From the NCBI GenBank assembly GCA_001795535.1, contig MGPK01000068.1, forward strand, positions 48,840-102,046: 53,207 bases of DNA, given 5' to 3'. The DNA comes from Deltaproteobacteria bacterium GWA2_54_12. Its GTDB lineage: Bacteria > Desulfobacterota > GWC2-55-46. Below, one piece after another: positions 8,767-17,899 of this stretch. The stretch's first letter is position 1; the number at the start of each line of letters is the position of its first letter. The notes under the pieces were generated by a model that was given only the letters and a program-made list of their open reading frames with translations, did no database searches and was not told the DNA's origin. The position numbers were made by a program, and so were the translations under genes.

Positions 8767-8964
8767 TCAAGCGTAAGGAATGAGCTTTTTGATGGACTTT
8801 TCGTGCGTCTCTGAGATAAGGCCGCCCTGCCTCAAGTTCCTCTTCACCTTCTTGGCCTTGCTGGTGAGGATATGCCGCATACCAGCCTTTCCTCTCTTTA
8901 CCTTGCCGGTTCCGGTGAGCTTGAACCTCTTGGCAGCGCCTTTGTTCGTCTTAAGCTTCGGCAT
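8767..8964 (-). CDS. rpmI: 50S ribosomal protein L35
   Basis: 65 residues, standard size. [20 protein letters not shown] and [20 protein letters not shown] are family hallmarks of this small, very basic protein. The gene starts 2 nt after the infC stop, giving the classical infC-rpmI-rplT order. Confidence 0.97.
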   Translation of the reverse strand: MPKLKTNKGAAKRFKLTGTGKVKRGKAGMRHILTSKAKKVKRNLRQGGLISETHEKSIKKLIPYA

Positions 8965-8966
8965 TT

Positions 8967-9554
8967 CTACTCCTTCTGGGTCTGGTCCGGCGCGTCTTCC
9001 TTTGCCAGCGCGGCAGCCTCTGTTTTTGCTTTTTCAACCTTCTGCGGAGCCGGAGCCACTACCATGCTCATCGTGCGGCCTTCGAGCTTGGGATTAGCCT
9101 CTATAGTGGCCATATCCTTGAGCTCTTCCGCGACCCGCTTGAGCATGCCCATGCCGAGTGAGGTATGGGTTATCTCACGGCCCTTGAATATTATCGTTAC
9201 CTTTACCTTGTCGCCTTCTTCGAGAAACTTCTTTATATTGCGCAGCTTGAACTGGAAGTCGTGTTCCTCAGTCTTGCTGCGGAGCTTCATCTCTTTAAGA
9301 CTGATTACGGTCTGCTTTTTCTTGGCCTCTTTGGCCTTCTTGCTGAGCTGGTACTTGTACTTGCCATAGTCCATTATGCGGCAGACCGGCGGGGCGGCAG
9401 TCGGCGCGATCTCTACAAGGTCGAGCCCGGCTGTTTCCGCCGCGACCAATGCGTCCTTCGTGGCCAGAACGCCCATCTGATTGCCATCGGCGTCAATAAC
9501 CCTGACCTGCGGCACCCTTATCATCCGGTTTATTCTTACAGTATCCTTAGCTAT
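8967..9554 (-). CDS. infC: Translation initiation factor IF-3 (probable AUA start)
   Basis: IF-3 binds the 30S subunit and checks start-codon/initiator-tRNA pairing. The N-domain has [20 protein letters not shown] and [15 protein letters not shown]. The linker is Lys-rich, and the C-domain has [19 protein letters not shown]. The C-terminal tail is longer and acidic/Ala-rich. The first standard start, GTG 9563, lies only 2 nt from AGGAGG, too close to be used. ATA at 9554-9552 gives [14 protein letters not shown], which matches the usual IF-3 N terminus, and lies 11 nt from AGGAGG or about 5 nt from the pairing GGGGGUGA. Known infC genes use rare starts (AUU in E. coli) so that IF-3 limits its own synthesis. 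The product is certain, the start is inference. Confidence 0.95.
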   Translation of the reverse strand: MAKDTVRINRMIRVPQVRVIDADGNQMGVLATKDALVAAETAGLDLVEIAPTAAPPVCRIMDYGKYKYQLSKKAKEAKKKQTVISLKEMKLRSKTEEHDFQFKLRNIKKFLEEGDKVKVTIIFKGREITHTSLGMGMLKRVAEELKDMATIEANPKLEGRTMSMVVAPAPQKVEKAKTEAAALAKEDAPDQTQKE

Positions 9555-9582
9555 AAAATTCACCCCCTCCTGATTACGGCGC

Positions 9583-11508
9583 CTAGTTCGTCTGGACGCC
9601 AGGCCGGTTTTCGGCCTTTATTACTGCGAGGAACTCGTCAACCGTCATGACAGGTAATGTAGCCCCGCCCCTGAGTCTTGGGGCGACCTGCCCTGTTTCG
9701 GTTTCCTTGTCGCCTATGACGAGCTGATACGGTATCTTCTGGAGCTGGGCTTCGCGTATCTTGAAGCCCAGCTTCTCGTTCCTTATGTCAAGCTCGGCCC
9801 TTATGCCCTCGGCCCGAAGCTTTTTGTACACTTCTTTTGCGTACTCGTCGTTCCTCTCGGTGACCGTCAGCACAATGGCCTGCACAGGAGCGAGCCAGAC
9901 CGGGAAAGCCCCGGCGTAATGCTCGACCAGGCAGCCGAAGAACCGCTCCAGGGAGCCCATGAGCGCCCTGTGTATCATTATCGGACGGCTTTCGCCGCCG
10001 TTCTCGTCCCTGTATGTCACATCGAAACGCTCAGGCAGATTGAAGTCGACCTGTATGGTCGAACACTGCCAGCTCCTGCCGATGACATCTTTTATCTTTA
10101 TGTCAATCTTCGGGCCGTAGAAGACGCCCTCGCCCGGGTCGATGTTGTACTTCAACCCCTGCGATTCAAGCGCGCCCTTCAAAGCAGCTTCGGCCTTTGC
10201 CCAATTTTCAAGGTCGCCGACATACTTTTCCGGCCTGGTGCTTAAGTATATATCAAAATCATTGAATCCAAAAGAATTTAATATGAAAACGACAAACTTG
10301 AGGACTCCCTTTATCTCCTCTTCCAGCTGGGAGGGGGTCGTGAAAATATGCGCGTCGTCCTGCGTGAAGCCCCTTACCCTCAGAAGACCGTGGAGCGCGC
10401 CCGAGCGTTCATACCTGTAGACGGTTCCCAGCTCGGCGTACCTTATGGGCAGGTCCCTGTAGCTTTTGAGACCGGTCTTGTATATCTGTATATGGAACGG
10501 GCAGTTCATCGGCTTAACGATGTAGTCCTGCCCTTCTACGTCCATCGGAGAGTAAAGGTTCTCCCTGTAAAAGTCCCAGTGGCCGCTCGTCTTCCAGAGA
10601 TCTAGGTTGGCGACATGGGGAGTGTATACTATCGAATAATCGCTTTTGGCGTGCTCGGCCTTCCAGAAATCCTCTATTATCCTTCTTACGGTCGCGCCCT
10701 TCGGGTGCCACAGCACAAGGCCTGAGCCTATGTTCTCGCTCGTGGAAAAAAGGTCAAGCTCGCGCCCGAGCTTCCTGTGGTCCCTTCTCTTGGCTTCCTC
10801 TATTCTATCGAGGTAGGCCTTGAGCTCGTCCTTTGAAAAGAAGGCCGTGCCGTAGACCCTCTGGAGCATCTTGTTCTTCTCGTCGCCGCGCCAGTACGCG
10901 CCAGCGGTCCCGGTCAGTTTGAAAGCTTTTATCCAGCCGGTGGAAGGAAGGTGAGGCCCGCGGCAGAGGTCAACGAAGCCGGACTGCCTGTAAATGCTTA
11001 CGGACGGCGCGTCCAGCTCGGAGATTATCTCTTCCTTGTAGCCCTCGCCCATTCCCCTGAAAAGCTCCAGGGCCTTATCCTTCGGGAGATCTTCCCTCTT
11101 GAACGGGTGGTCAGCCTTTATTATCTCCTTCATCCTGGCCTCGATCTTCTCGAGGTCTTCGGGGGTGAAGGGCGTTGTCAGATCGAAATCGTAGTAGAAG
11201 CCGTCTTCTATGGCCGGGCCTATGGCGACCTTGACATCGGAATAGATGGACTGCACTGCCTCGGCCAGCACATGGGCAGTCGAATGCCTCAGCACCTCAA
11301 GCCCTTCAACGGTATCGATGGTCACGGCCTCGATTTTTTTAGGGCCGGAGTCGCCGAGCGCGCTCCCGAGGTCTTTTAAAACGCCGTCAACCTTCACGGC
11401 GACAGACTTCTTTAAAAGGTCCCTGTTATGGGCCTTCAAGACTTCGAAGAAGGAGCTACCCTCTTTAAAATCCCCTTCATCTCCGGTCGGATAAATTACC
11501 TTTGTCAT
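9583..11508 (-). CDS. thrS: Threonine--tRNA ligase
   Basis: 641 residues, full length. An N-terminal TGS domain occupies about 1-65. The editing domain follows with the HxxxH motif RHSTAHVLAEAVQ and a later Cys/His pair (FVDLCRGPHLPSTG). The class II core has NCPFHIQIYKTGLKSYRDLP, RYERSGALHGLLRVRGFTQD and PIMIHRALMGSLERFFGCL. The C-terminal anticodon-binding domain begins at about 545 (PVWLAPVQAIVLTV). It charges tRNA-Thr and clears Ser-tRNA-Thr. It heads the thrS-infC-rpmI-rplT-pheST-ihfA run. The leader lacks a T-box consensus but holds an 18-bp palindrome. Confidence 0.97.
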   Translation of the reverse strand: MTKVIYPTGDEGDFKEGSSFFEVLKAHNRDLLKKSVAVKVDGVLKDLGSALGDSGPKKIEAVTIDTVEGLEVLRHSTAHVLAEAVQSIYSDVKVAIGPAIEDGFYYDFDLTTPFTPEDLEKIEARMKEIIKADHPFKREDLPKDKALELFRGMGEGYKEEIISELDAPSVSIYRQSGFVDLCRGPHLPSTGWIKAFKLTGTAGAYWRGDEKNKMLQRVYGTAFFSKDELKAYLDRIEEAKRRDHRKLGRELDLFSTSENIGSGLVLWHPKGATVRRIIEDFWKAEHAKSDYSIVYTPHVANLDLWKTSGHWDFYRENLYSPMDVEGQDYIVKPMNCPFHIQIYKTGLKSYRDLPIRYAELGTVYRYERSGALHGLLRVRGFTQDDAHIFTTPSQLEEEIKGVLKFVVFILNSFGFNDFDIYLSTRPEKYVGDLENWAKAEAALKGALESQGLKYNIDPGEGVFYGPKIDIKIKDVIGRSWQCSTIQVDFNLPERFDVTYRDENGGESRPIMIHRALMGSLERFFGCLVEHYAGAFPVWLAPVQAIVLTVTERNDEYAKEVYKKLRAEGIRAELDIRNEKLGFKIREAQLQKIPYQLVIGDKETETGQVAPRLRGGATLPVMTVDEFLAVIKAENRPGVQTN

Positions 11509-11607
11509 CTAATTGCTAACTGGCCCTTTTGCCTTTTAATTGACTGGCGGCTGCTTATTAATCGGAGCGAACCATTTACAGACGGCGATTACCTGTGCCT
11601 GCTACCT

Positions 11608-11625
11608 GTTAACTTACAAGTTAAC
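11608..11625. promoter_or_regulatory. 18-bp perfect palindrome in the thrS leader
   Basis: GTTAACTTACAAGTTAAC is perfectly self-complementary except for the central AC pair (8-bp arms). It lies about 100 bases before the thrS start, after the tRNA-Val terminator. It could be an operator or a small mRNA hairpin; no partner protein can be named. Confidence 0.45.
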
Positions 11626-11654
11626 CGCCCATCTCGGCCCAAGTTTCCTTAAAT

Positions 11655-11713
11655 CAAAAAGGCATCACCCACCACGCAGATGTCCATCGGACCAGCCTGC
11701 GGTGGATGATACC
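11655..11713 (-). terminator. Intrinsic terminator after tRNA-Val
   Basis: On the minus strand, GGTATCATCCACC-GCAG pairs with CTGC-GTGGTGGGTGATGCC, with a 2-nt bulge and a small inner GTCC/GGAC hairpin, followed directly by TTTTT. It begins about 12 nt past the tRNA CCA end. It separates the tRNA transcript from thrS, so thrS needs read-through or its own promoter. Confidence 0.8.
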
Positions 11714-11725
11714 TTCTATTAGATA

Positions 11726-11800
11726 TGGTAGGCACGGGCGGTTTCGAACCGCCGACCTCTACAGTGTCAATGTAGCGCTCTACCCCTGAGCTACGCGCCT
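11726..11800 (-). tRNA. tRNA-Val (anticodon GAC)
   Basis: Acceptor arms AGGCGCG and CGTGCCT pair with one G-T. Anticodon stem CTACA/TGTAG with loop TTGACAC gives GAC. T-arm GGTTCGAAACC, discriminator A and encoded CCA complete a 75-nt tRNA. Confidence 0.95.
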
Positions 11801-11909
11801 GAAGAACATCGGGTTTAAAGCCTTTTGGGCCTGAGGCAGCAAAGCGCCCCATTCCCGATCGAAGCCGCTTCACAGAAAACTTTTTTCAGAAGCGAACTTA
11901 GAACCAGTA

Positions 11910-11938
11910 TATATAAACATTTTTATATTTTTTGTCAA
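11910..11938 (-). promoter_or_regulatory. Sigma-70-type promoter for tRNA-Val
   Basis: On the minus strand a perfect -35 TTGACA (11938-11933) is followed after 17 bases by TATATA (11915-11910), in an AT-rich block typical of strong stable-RNA promoters. Transcription would start near 11903, about 100 bases before the tRNA. Confidence 0.6.
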
Positions 11939-12086
11939 GATTAAGATACATTTTTCTTAAAATTACGCCAAAAAGCCTGCCATGCTTTATATCTTAGCAA
12001 ATCAGCCAGTCCAAATAAACCTTTTAATGAGCAAAAGTCCTTTTTTACGCTTGAAAAAAGCAAAGAAAAACAATTAAACTCCTTAC

Positions 12087-13667
12087 ATGATGAAAAGCCG
12101 CCTTCAATGGGCCGCCCTTGCCGCCATTATCGCGGCCTCGTTTGTCCTGCGCCTTCAGGTGATGGATATCCCTTTTGAGCGCGACGAGGGCGAGTACGCC
12201 TACGCGGCCCAGCTCATGCTGGACGGCGTGCCTCCGTTCAAAGAGGCGTACAACATGAAGTTCCCCGGCATCTACGCCGTCTATGCCGCGATACTTTTCC
12301 TTTTCGGCCAGACCCACTGGGGGGTCCACCTGGCCCTGGCCTGCGTCAACGCGGCAACTATCGTCCTTGTGTTCCTCATCGGCAGAAGGCTTTTTGACCC
12401 GGTTGCAGCTCTGGCGGCAGCATTGATGTTCGCCATGCTCTCGTTCCTGCCGAGCGTGCAGGGCATAATGGCCAACTCAGAGCATTTCGTGCTTTTGGCC
12501 GCGCTCGCCGGGATACTGGTTATAATGAAGGCCCGGGAAGACAGAAGCGTCCTCATGCTTTTCCTGGGCGGCCTTTTCCTTGGCGCGGGATATACGATAA
12601 AGCAGCACGGGGCGGCCTTCATCCTTTTCGGTTACTTTCTTTTCGCCCTCGATTATTTGCGTAAAGGAATGGGGCTGAAAAAGACCGGCGCCCGGGTTGC
12701 CGCTTTCACGCTCGGGGCCATAGCTCCGTTTGTTACGATGTGCGCCCTCCTCTACTTGTCAGGCGTTTTCAGCGAGTTCTGGTTCTGGACATTCACCTAC
12801 GCCAGGGAATATGTCTCAGGCACGGATTTTTCAACCGGCATGTCCCGCCTCAGGTTTGAAACGGCGAACATCTTTTTCTCATCGCCGCTGCTATGGATAT
12901 TCTGCGCAGCCGGGCTCCTCTCGCCGTTATGGAATAAAGAGGCCAGAAAGGCATGGCCCTTTATCGCTGGCCTCCTGGCTTTCTCGGCCCTTGCCGTGGC
13001 CCCTGGCTTTTTCTTCAGGCCCCACTACTTCATCTATATACTGCCGGCCGCTTCCCTTATTTTCGCCGGAACGACAACCGCGCTGCCGCTATTCTTCGGG
13101 AAAAGAAAAGGGGCAATGGCAACAGCTGCCCTTTGTATTGCCCTTTTCGCCAGCTTTGTCTATACGCAAAGATGGGTGCTGACTTCGACGCCTGAGGCAC
13201 TCTCAAGAGATATGTACGGCTACAACCCGTTTCCCGAAGCCCTCGTCATCTCGGAGTACATCTCCAGGAACACCGCCCCGGATGAAAAAATAGCTATCCT
13301 CGGCTCAGAGCCTGAGATCTATTTTTACTCCAGGCGCCGTTCAGCCACGGGCTTCATTTATACCTACCCTCTGATGGAACGCCAGCAGTTCGCGATCGAC
13401 ATGCAAAAAAAGATGATGGATGAAATAAAGCGGGCCAGTCCGGCGCTTCTCGTGTTCGTGGACATCAAGTTCTCATGGGGCGCTAACGAAGACTCGTCGA
13501 CAGAGATATTCGACTGGCTGCGGGATTTCGTGGCTGAAGGATACTCATTGACTGGAATGGTCGACATCAAGGCAGCCGAAGACAGGAAATATTCATGGGG
13601 CAAGGATATTGAAAACGCCCCTGCCCCGGAACCCGGTTACGGGATATATATCTACAGAAAGAACTGA
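12087..13667 (+). CDS. GT-C fold membrane glycosyltransferase (ArnT/PMT_2-like)
   Basis: 526 residues with about ten or more hydrophobic helices. The first extracytoplasmic loop begins FERDEGEYAYAAQL, where Asp33-Glu34 form the DE motif expected of GT-C enzymes using polyprenyl-phosphate sugars. The C-terminal 150 residues are a soluble domain (EKIAILGSEPEIYFYSRRRS). It probably transfers a sugar from a lipid-linked donor to an envelope acceptor; the acceptor is unknown. No clear Shine-Dalgarno precedes ATG 12087 (a second ATG follows directly). It is one of the few plus-strand genes and faces a second GT-C gene. Confidence 0.8.
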   Translation: MMKSRLQWAALAAIIAASFVLRLQVMDIPFERDEGEYAYAAQLMLDGVPPFKEAYNMKFPGIYAVYAAILFLFGQTHWGVHLALACVNAATIVLVFLIGRRLFDPVAALAAALMFAMLSFLPSVQGIMANSEHFVLLAALAGILVIMKAREDRSVLMLFLGGLFLGAGYTIKQHGAAFILFGYFLFALDYLRKGMGLKKTGARVAAFTLGAIAPFVTMCALLYLSGVFSEFWFWTFTYAREYVSGTDFSTGMSRLRFETANIFFSSPLLWIFCAAGLLSPLWNKEARKAWPFIAGLLAFSALAVAPGFFFRPHYFIYILPAASLIFAGTTTALPLFFGKRKGAMATAALCIALFASFVYTQRWVLTSTPEALSRDMYGYNPFPEALVISEYISRNTAPDEKIAILGSEPEIYFYSRRRSATGFIYTYPLMERQQFAIDMQKKMMDEIKRASPALLVFVDIKFSWGANEDSSTEIFDWLRDFVAEGYSLTGMVDIKAAEDRKYSWGKDIENAPAPEPGYGIYIYRKN

Positions 13668-13726
13668 TAGAAAACTTTTGAGAGAACACAGCAAGTTTTC
13701 CCCCAGAAATTTTCAGCAGCCCGCAC

Positions 13727-14965
13727 CTATAGACCTCCAAACAGCGGGAATATCAAATCTATAGCATAAAGAATCGTGCTCTTTATGCCTGCGGCAGCCT
13801 CAAGGGCTACTGCTATAGCCGAGATTACCAGCAACGCTCCGTAGATCGCTCTTGCTTTTGGACTTCCCTCCCTGAACCTCTTTAAAACCAACGGTACTGA
13901 CAGGGAAAAGAGCAATATCGCCGGAGGCGCCGCCAATATCACATAGCGCAGCACCTTTGAGTACCCCTGAGCCCCGAGCACGATGTGAAAGACAAGGACC
14001 GTCGCTATCAATAATATGAAAGCGGCTCCCAGCCCCCTCGCCTTCCTGTCGTTCAGCGTGACAGCGTAAAGGATGAGGGCAGGCACAATTGTCCACATTA
14101 CCTTCGGGAGGAGCGTAAGATATAACCACGGCGATCTTACGACAGTAAGGTAGCGCACATACTGGTTTGACTCTATAAGGGCCTGGGAAGGCTTTCCGGC
14201 CCAGCCTGGGAAAGGCGTGCCCAGCACCTTCCACTGCCATATCTCCCATGGGAGCTGTACTGCTACGGCGGTCACGAAAAAGCAAGCGGACAGGATGATA
14301 AAGTCCTTGAGCCTGGGGCGCGTCAAAAGGAACCAGGCCAGCAGGACAAAACCCGGCACGACAAGGAACGCAGTTATCTTTATGAGGCTCGCGCACCCAA
14401 GAATAAAACCAGCCGCGACTGCCAGAAGATAGCTTCTTTTATTCGCGGCCCAGATAAAGACCGCCAGAGAGAAGGCCGAGAAGGCCACGAGCGGCCCGTC
14501 AAGCCAGTAATGCGTATTGACATGGACGATTATGGGGTTGAACGCTGACAGGAGCCCCGCCGCTATTATGCCCAGAGGAGGCACACCGAGGAGATAAGCG
14601 GCAACGACCATACTCCCGAAAAACAGGCTGTAGCTGAACATCTGCGCCATGGGAAAGCCGTTTGACCCGAAAATGGAATCAGAGAGCCAGAAAAGCCCTA
14701 CCCCGCCCGGAGGATGAAAAAAAAGCTTCCTGCCGTACTGCTGCTTGTCCAGAATCCCGTATTCTATGAGATCCGTGCCCTGCAGCGTATACCCTTTTCC
14801 CTGTTCGAGCTGCTCCACGAGAAACGTGTAGATTACCTCATCGCCCTCGTCGTGGTGGTCGAAAAAGACCGGCACGCGCAAAAAAATGCCGAGCACGAAC
14901 AAAAGCAAAACAAACTTCCAGGGCACTGCTGTAAAGAACCTGCTGATGGCACACCTCCAGGGCAA
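13727..14965 (-). CDS. GT-C fold membrane glycosyltransferase (dolichyl-phosphate-mannose transferase-like)
   Basis: 412 residues, multi-pass. FFDHHDEGDEVIYTF gives the GT-C acidic motif (Asp39-Glu40). FHPPGGVGLFWLSDSIF and NTHYWLDGPLVAFSAFSLAV are typical of the PMT_2/GT39-like superfamily. It lacks the large C-terminal soluble domain of the gene at 12087. The start is uncertain: TTG 14965 is the most upstream, but GTG at 14926 directly before PWKFVLLLF is equally plausible, as the first 13 residues add nothing recognisable. It converges on the 12087 gene with 59 bases between. Confidence 0.75.
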   Translation of the reverse strand: MPWRCAISRFFTAVPWKFVLLLFVLGIFLRVPVFFDHHDEGDEVIYTFLVEQLEQGKGYTLQGTDLIEYGILDKQQYGRKLFFHPPGGVGLFWLSDSIFGSNGFPMAQMFSYSLFFGSMVVAAYLLGVPPLGIIAAGLLSAFNPIIVHVNTHYWLDGPLVAFSAFSLAVFIWAANKRSYLLAVAAGFILGCASLIKITAFLVVPGFVLLAWFLLTRPRLKDFIILSACFFVTAVAVQLPWEIWQWKVLGTPFPGWAGKPSQALIESNQYVRYLTVVRSPWLYLTLLPKVMWTIVPALILYAVTLNDRKARGLGAAFILLIATVLVFHIVLGAQGYSKVLRYVILAAPPAILLFSLSVPLVLKRFREGSPKARAIYGALLVISAIAVALEAAAGIKSTILYAIDLIFPLFGGL

Positions 14966-15061
14966 GACCGTCGCGCGCGAAAAGGCCTGACAAACGGAGA
15001 TTTTATTTGTTTACGCACAGGGCTGTCAAGGAGATAAAAGGGAGGAAAAAAAGGCAGGCTG

Positions 15062-17899
15062 TCAGGCGCGCTTGGGGATGGTGAAGTAAAAAGTCGAACC
15101 AACGCCGGGGACTGACTCGACCCATATCCTTCCGCCGTGGCGCTCGACTATTTTCTTGCAGACGGCAAGGCCAATGCCCGTGCCGGGGTACTCGGGTCCG
15201 TGGAGCCTCTGGAACATCTCGAATATCTTGTCCCGGTATACAGGGTCCATGCCTATGCCGTTGTCTTCGACAGAAAAAAACCATTCGTCTTCCCTCTCCT
15301 CTGCCGACACGCGCACAACGGGGCGCCTCTCGGCAGACCTGAACTTTATGGCGTTCGCGACAAGGTTCTGGAATACCTGCGCGAGCTGCACCGGGTCTGC
15401 CGTGACGACAGGCATCTGGTCACGGCTCACCGAGGCACTGGCTTCGCTTACTGCCGCTGACAGGGTTTCGAGGGCCTGGTTGAGGGCCGCGCCAGAGTCA
15501 GTGGGCTCGAATGACCTGGACTTCGTGCTCACCCTCGAAAACTCCAGGAGGTCGTCTATGATCTTCTGCATCCTTTCGGCTCCCGCAAGGGAGAACTCTA
15601 TGAACCTGTCAGCTTTTTCGTCGAGACGCCCTTTGTATTTCCTGGCCAGGAGTCTCAAAAACCCGTCCATCGACCTGAGCGGCTCACGCAAGTCATGGGA
15701 AGCGATATAAGCGAACTGCTCGAGGTCGGCGTTGCTCCTTTCGAGTTCCGCGGCATATGACTTCATCTCGTTTTCAGCCTTTACCCTGAGCTCGAGTTCG
15801 CGCCGGAGGCTGGCGAAAAGACGCGCCACGGAGATTGCCAGAGCCGCCCTGTCAGCGAGGTCCTGTATGAGGATGCGCTCCTCGGGGCTGAAGGATTCGC
15901 CTCTTGTAGCCCTGAAACAGGATATGAGCCCTATTATCTTGCCTTCGGAACGGAGCGGCGTTACGAGAACGCTTTCGATGCCAAGGCGCTTCATTACCTC
16001 ATGGAACTCCGGTTTAACGGTCTTCCATATCTGTTCAGGAGAACCGAAGGAAAGCTGCCTTCCCTCTTTCATGAGCATGCCGCCTACGCCCGCGTCCGAA
16101 CTCTGAGGATTAGCGGCTATGAACTGGCGCATGAGCCCACCAAGCTCAGGGTCGTTGTGATGGACAGCTACGGGCTCAAGCCATTTCCCGTCTACGCTCA
16201 GGAGCCTTATGACGCAGGGCGCTTTCGTCAGCCCGCCGATATAATCAACCACCGTATCGAGAAGCTCCTGGTAATCGGTGACGACATTAGATATCGCGTC
16301 ATAGATTTCGGAAAGGGCCTTTGACCTTTCTGCCTCCCTGGCCACCTCCTCTGCGCGCTTCAATTCAGTTATATCGAGCACGGTCCCGGTTATGACATCC
16401 CTGAACAGTACAGCACTCAACAGGATGGTTTTTATGTTACCTTTTTTCGTGACCATCTCGATTTCCATCGCTTCGACCCTGCCAGTTTCCTGAAGCCGCT
16501 CTAAAATGCGCTCCCTTTGCTCAGGATCCCTGCATATCTGGAGCGCCCCCTCCCTCATCATCTCGACAGACGAATCAAATTCGAACATCTTCGCGAGGGC
16601 TTCGTTCACGAAAAGGATGCCGCACTGTAAATTCATCCTGAATATTCCGGCAAGCGAGCTCTCAACGAGGTTTCTGAACTTGGTCTCCGAAAGCCGCAGG
16701 GCCTCGATGGCTTTTATCCGCTCCCGCGCTTCGCGGTCAAGCTCATCCCTCGACGCTGTGACAGCCTTAAGGTCTTCGGCCATCCTGTCAAAATCTTTTG
16801 CGAGCTCGCCAAGTTCGTCCTGCTCGCGCCAGCCTATGCGGTGGTCGAGATTGCCTGTCGCTATTATCCGTGCTCCCTTTCTCAACGCGTCAATCGGCCT
16901 TGTTATGGAAAGCGCTACAGCGTAGGAAGTAAAGCCGGCTACCGCGGCGACGCACAGCGTTATGAATATCACGACATACCTGGCTGACCTTAAAGGCGCG
17001 AGCGCCTCGTATTCGTCCTGCTCGACTACGAGCGTCCAGACGACGCCCTCTGATACCTTCATGCACTGGGAAGCCCCCCAGACTCTCATGCCCGTGATAT
17101 CCATCCATTCCCCATTCTCTTCCCTTAAATTTTTCAGGCATGACACGGCCGGAAAAGTATCTACCATGAACTCGAGCACTTTTGCTGAGGGGAGTTTTTT
17201 TGAGGGTGTAAGGAGAAAGCCTTTCCTGTTCACAAGGTATATGTCTATGGCTTCGAGCTCATATACGCTTATGGTCGAAAGCGCGCCAAGCGCCAGGGAC
17301 CGCTGACCGCTTATGATGTCGTTGGCAAGGTTAATACTGTAGCCGTTCATTATTACGCCTATGGTCTTGCCGTTCAGGACAAGCGGGGCGGCTACCGGAA
17401 TGAACTTGTGTTTTTTTCCGCTGTGAACATGCTCGGTCACTCCCTGTATGTAGCTGCCCTTGAGCCCTCTTTTGAAATACTCCTCAGCGCTCTCGTCAAA
17501 TCCTATGAATGACGAGTCGGTGCTCGCTATCACCATGCCGGAAAGATCAAGGATGTGTATCTCTATGATATCCGGGTCTATTACCTGCTTGTTCGTCCTC
17601 AGGTATTCGCCGAGACGGCCCCCCTCGATAAACTTACGCTCTTTTTCGCCTATTCTATTGATCATCCTCACGGAATTCCTTATGAACCCGTCAGTTGAAA
17701 AATCAACGGTCCTGCCGCGCTTGGCATTAAGAAACTCGAGTATCTGGGCCTCTTTGACCTCCGCAATGGTCTTAAGGTTTCTGAGGGCATTTGCCTGAAG
17801 CTCAGCCCTTTCATTCTCGAACAGAAGGAAGCTTATGAAGGCGGCGGGTAAAATGGAAAATATAAGAAGGAGTATTATGAGCCTTGTTTTTATTCTCAT
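15062..17899 (-). CDS. Membrane sensor histidine kinase (dCache-HAMP-PAS-GAF-HisKA-HATPase)
   Basis: 945 residues. TM1 is at about 6-27. An extracytoplasmic dCache-like sensor spans about 30-300 (IIEIHILDLSGMVIASTD, then AIDIYLVNRKGFLLTPSK). TM2 is at 308-330 and HAMP (ITRPIDALRKGARIIATGNL) at 331-385. A PAS domain follows at about 402-515 and a GAF domain at about 545-700. HisKA has phospho-acceptor His735 in IASHDLREPLRSMDGF. HATPase boxes are NLVANAIKF, DNGIGM and GTGIGLAVC. ATG 17899 was chosen because it overlaps the upstream stop as ATGA; longer in-frame starts read as nonsense inside the previous gene. No response regulator or receiver domain is nearby, so the partner is elsewhere. Confidence 0.92.
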   Translation of the reverse strand: MRIKTRLIILLLIFSILPAAFISFLLFENERAELQANALRNLKTIAEVKEAQILEFLNAKRGRTVDFSTDGFIRNSVRMINRIGEKERKFIEGGRLGEYLRTNKQVIDPDIIEIHILDLSGMVIASTDSSFIGFDESAEEYFKRGLKGSYIQGVTEHVHSGKKHKFIPVAAPLVLNGKTIGVIMNGYSINLANDIISGQRSLALGALSTISVYELEAIDIYLVNRKGFLLTPSKKLPSAKVLEFMVDTFPAVSCLKNLREENGEWMDITGMRVWGASQCMKVSEGVVWTLVVEQDEYEALAPLRSARYVVIFITLCVAAVAGFTSYAVALSITRPIDALRKGARIIATGNLDHRIGWREQDELGELAKDFDRMAEDLKAVTASRDELDREARERIKAIEALRLSETKFRNLVESSLAGIFRMNLQCGILFVNEALAKMFEFDSSVEMMREGALQICRDPEQRERILERLQETGRVEAMEIEMVTKKGNIKTILLSAVLFRDVITGTVLDITELKRAEEVAREAERSKALSEIYDAISNVVTDYQELLDTVVDYIGGLTKAPCVIRLLSVDGKWLEPVAVHHNDPELGGLMRQFIAANPQSSDAGVGGMLMKEGRQLSFGSPEQIWKTVKPEFHEVMKRLGIESVLVTPLRSEGKIIGLISCFRATRGESFSPEERILIQDLADRAALAISVARLFASLRRELELRVKAENEMKSYAAELERSNADLEQFAYIASHDLREPLRSMDGFLRLLARKYKGRLDEKADRFIEFSLAGAERMQKIIDDLLEFSRVSTKSRSFEPTDSGAALNQALETLSAAVSEASASVSRDQMPVVTADPVQLAQVFQNLVANAIKFRSAERRPVVRVSAEEREDEWFFSVEDNGIGMDPVYRDKIFEMFQRLHGPEYPGTGIGLAVCKKIVERHGGRIWVESVPGVGSTFYFTIPKRA

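Noticed and set aside
11509-11654. T-box riboswitch in the thrS leader
   Set aside because: No AGGGTGGNACCGCG-type T-box sequence and no matching specifier stem were seen.
11649-11873. 74-codon minus ORF over tRNA-Val
   Set aside because: It reads straight through a complete tRNA and its terminator.
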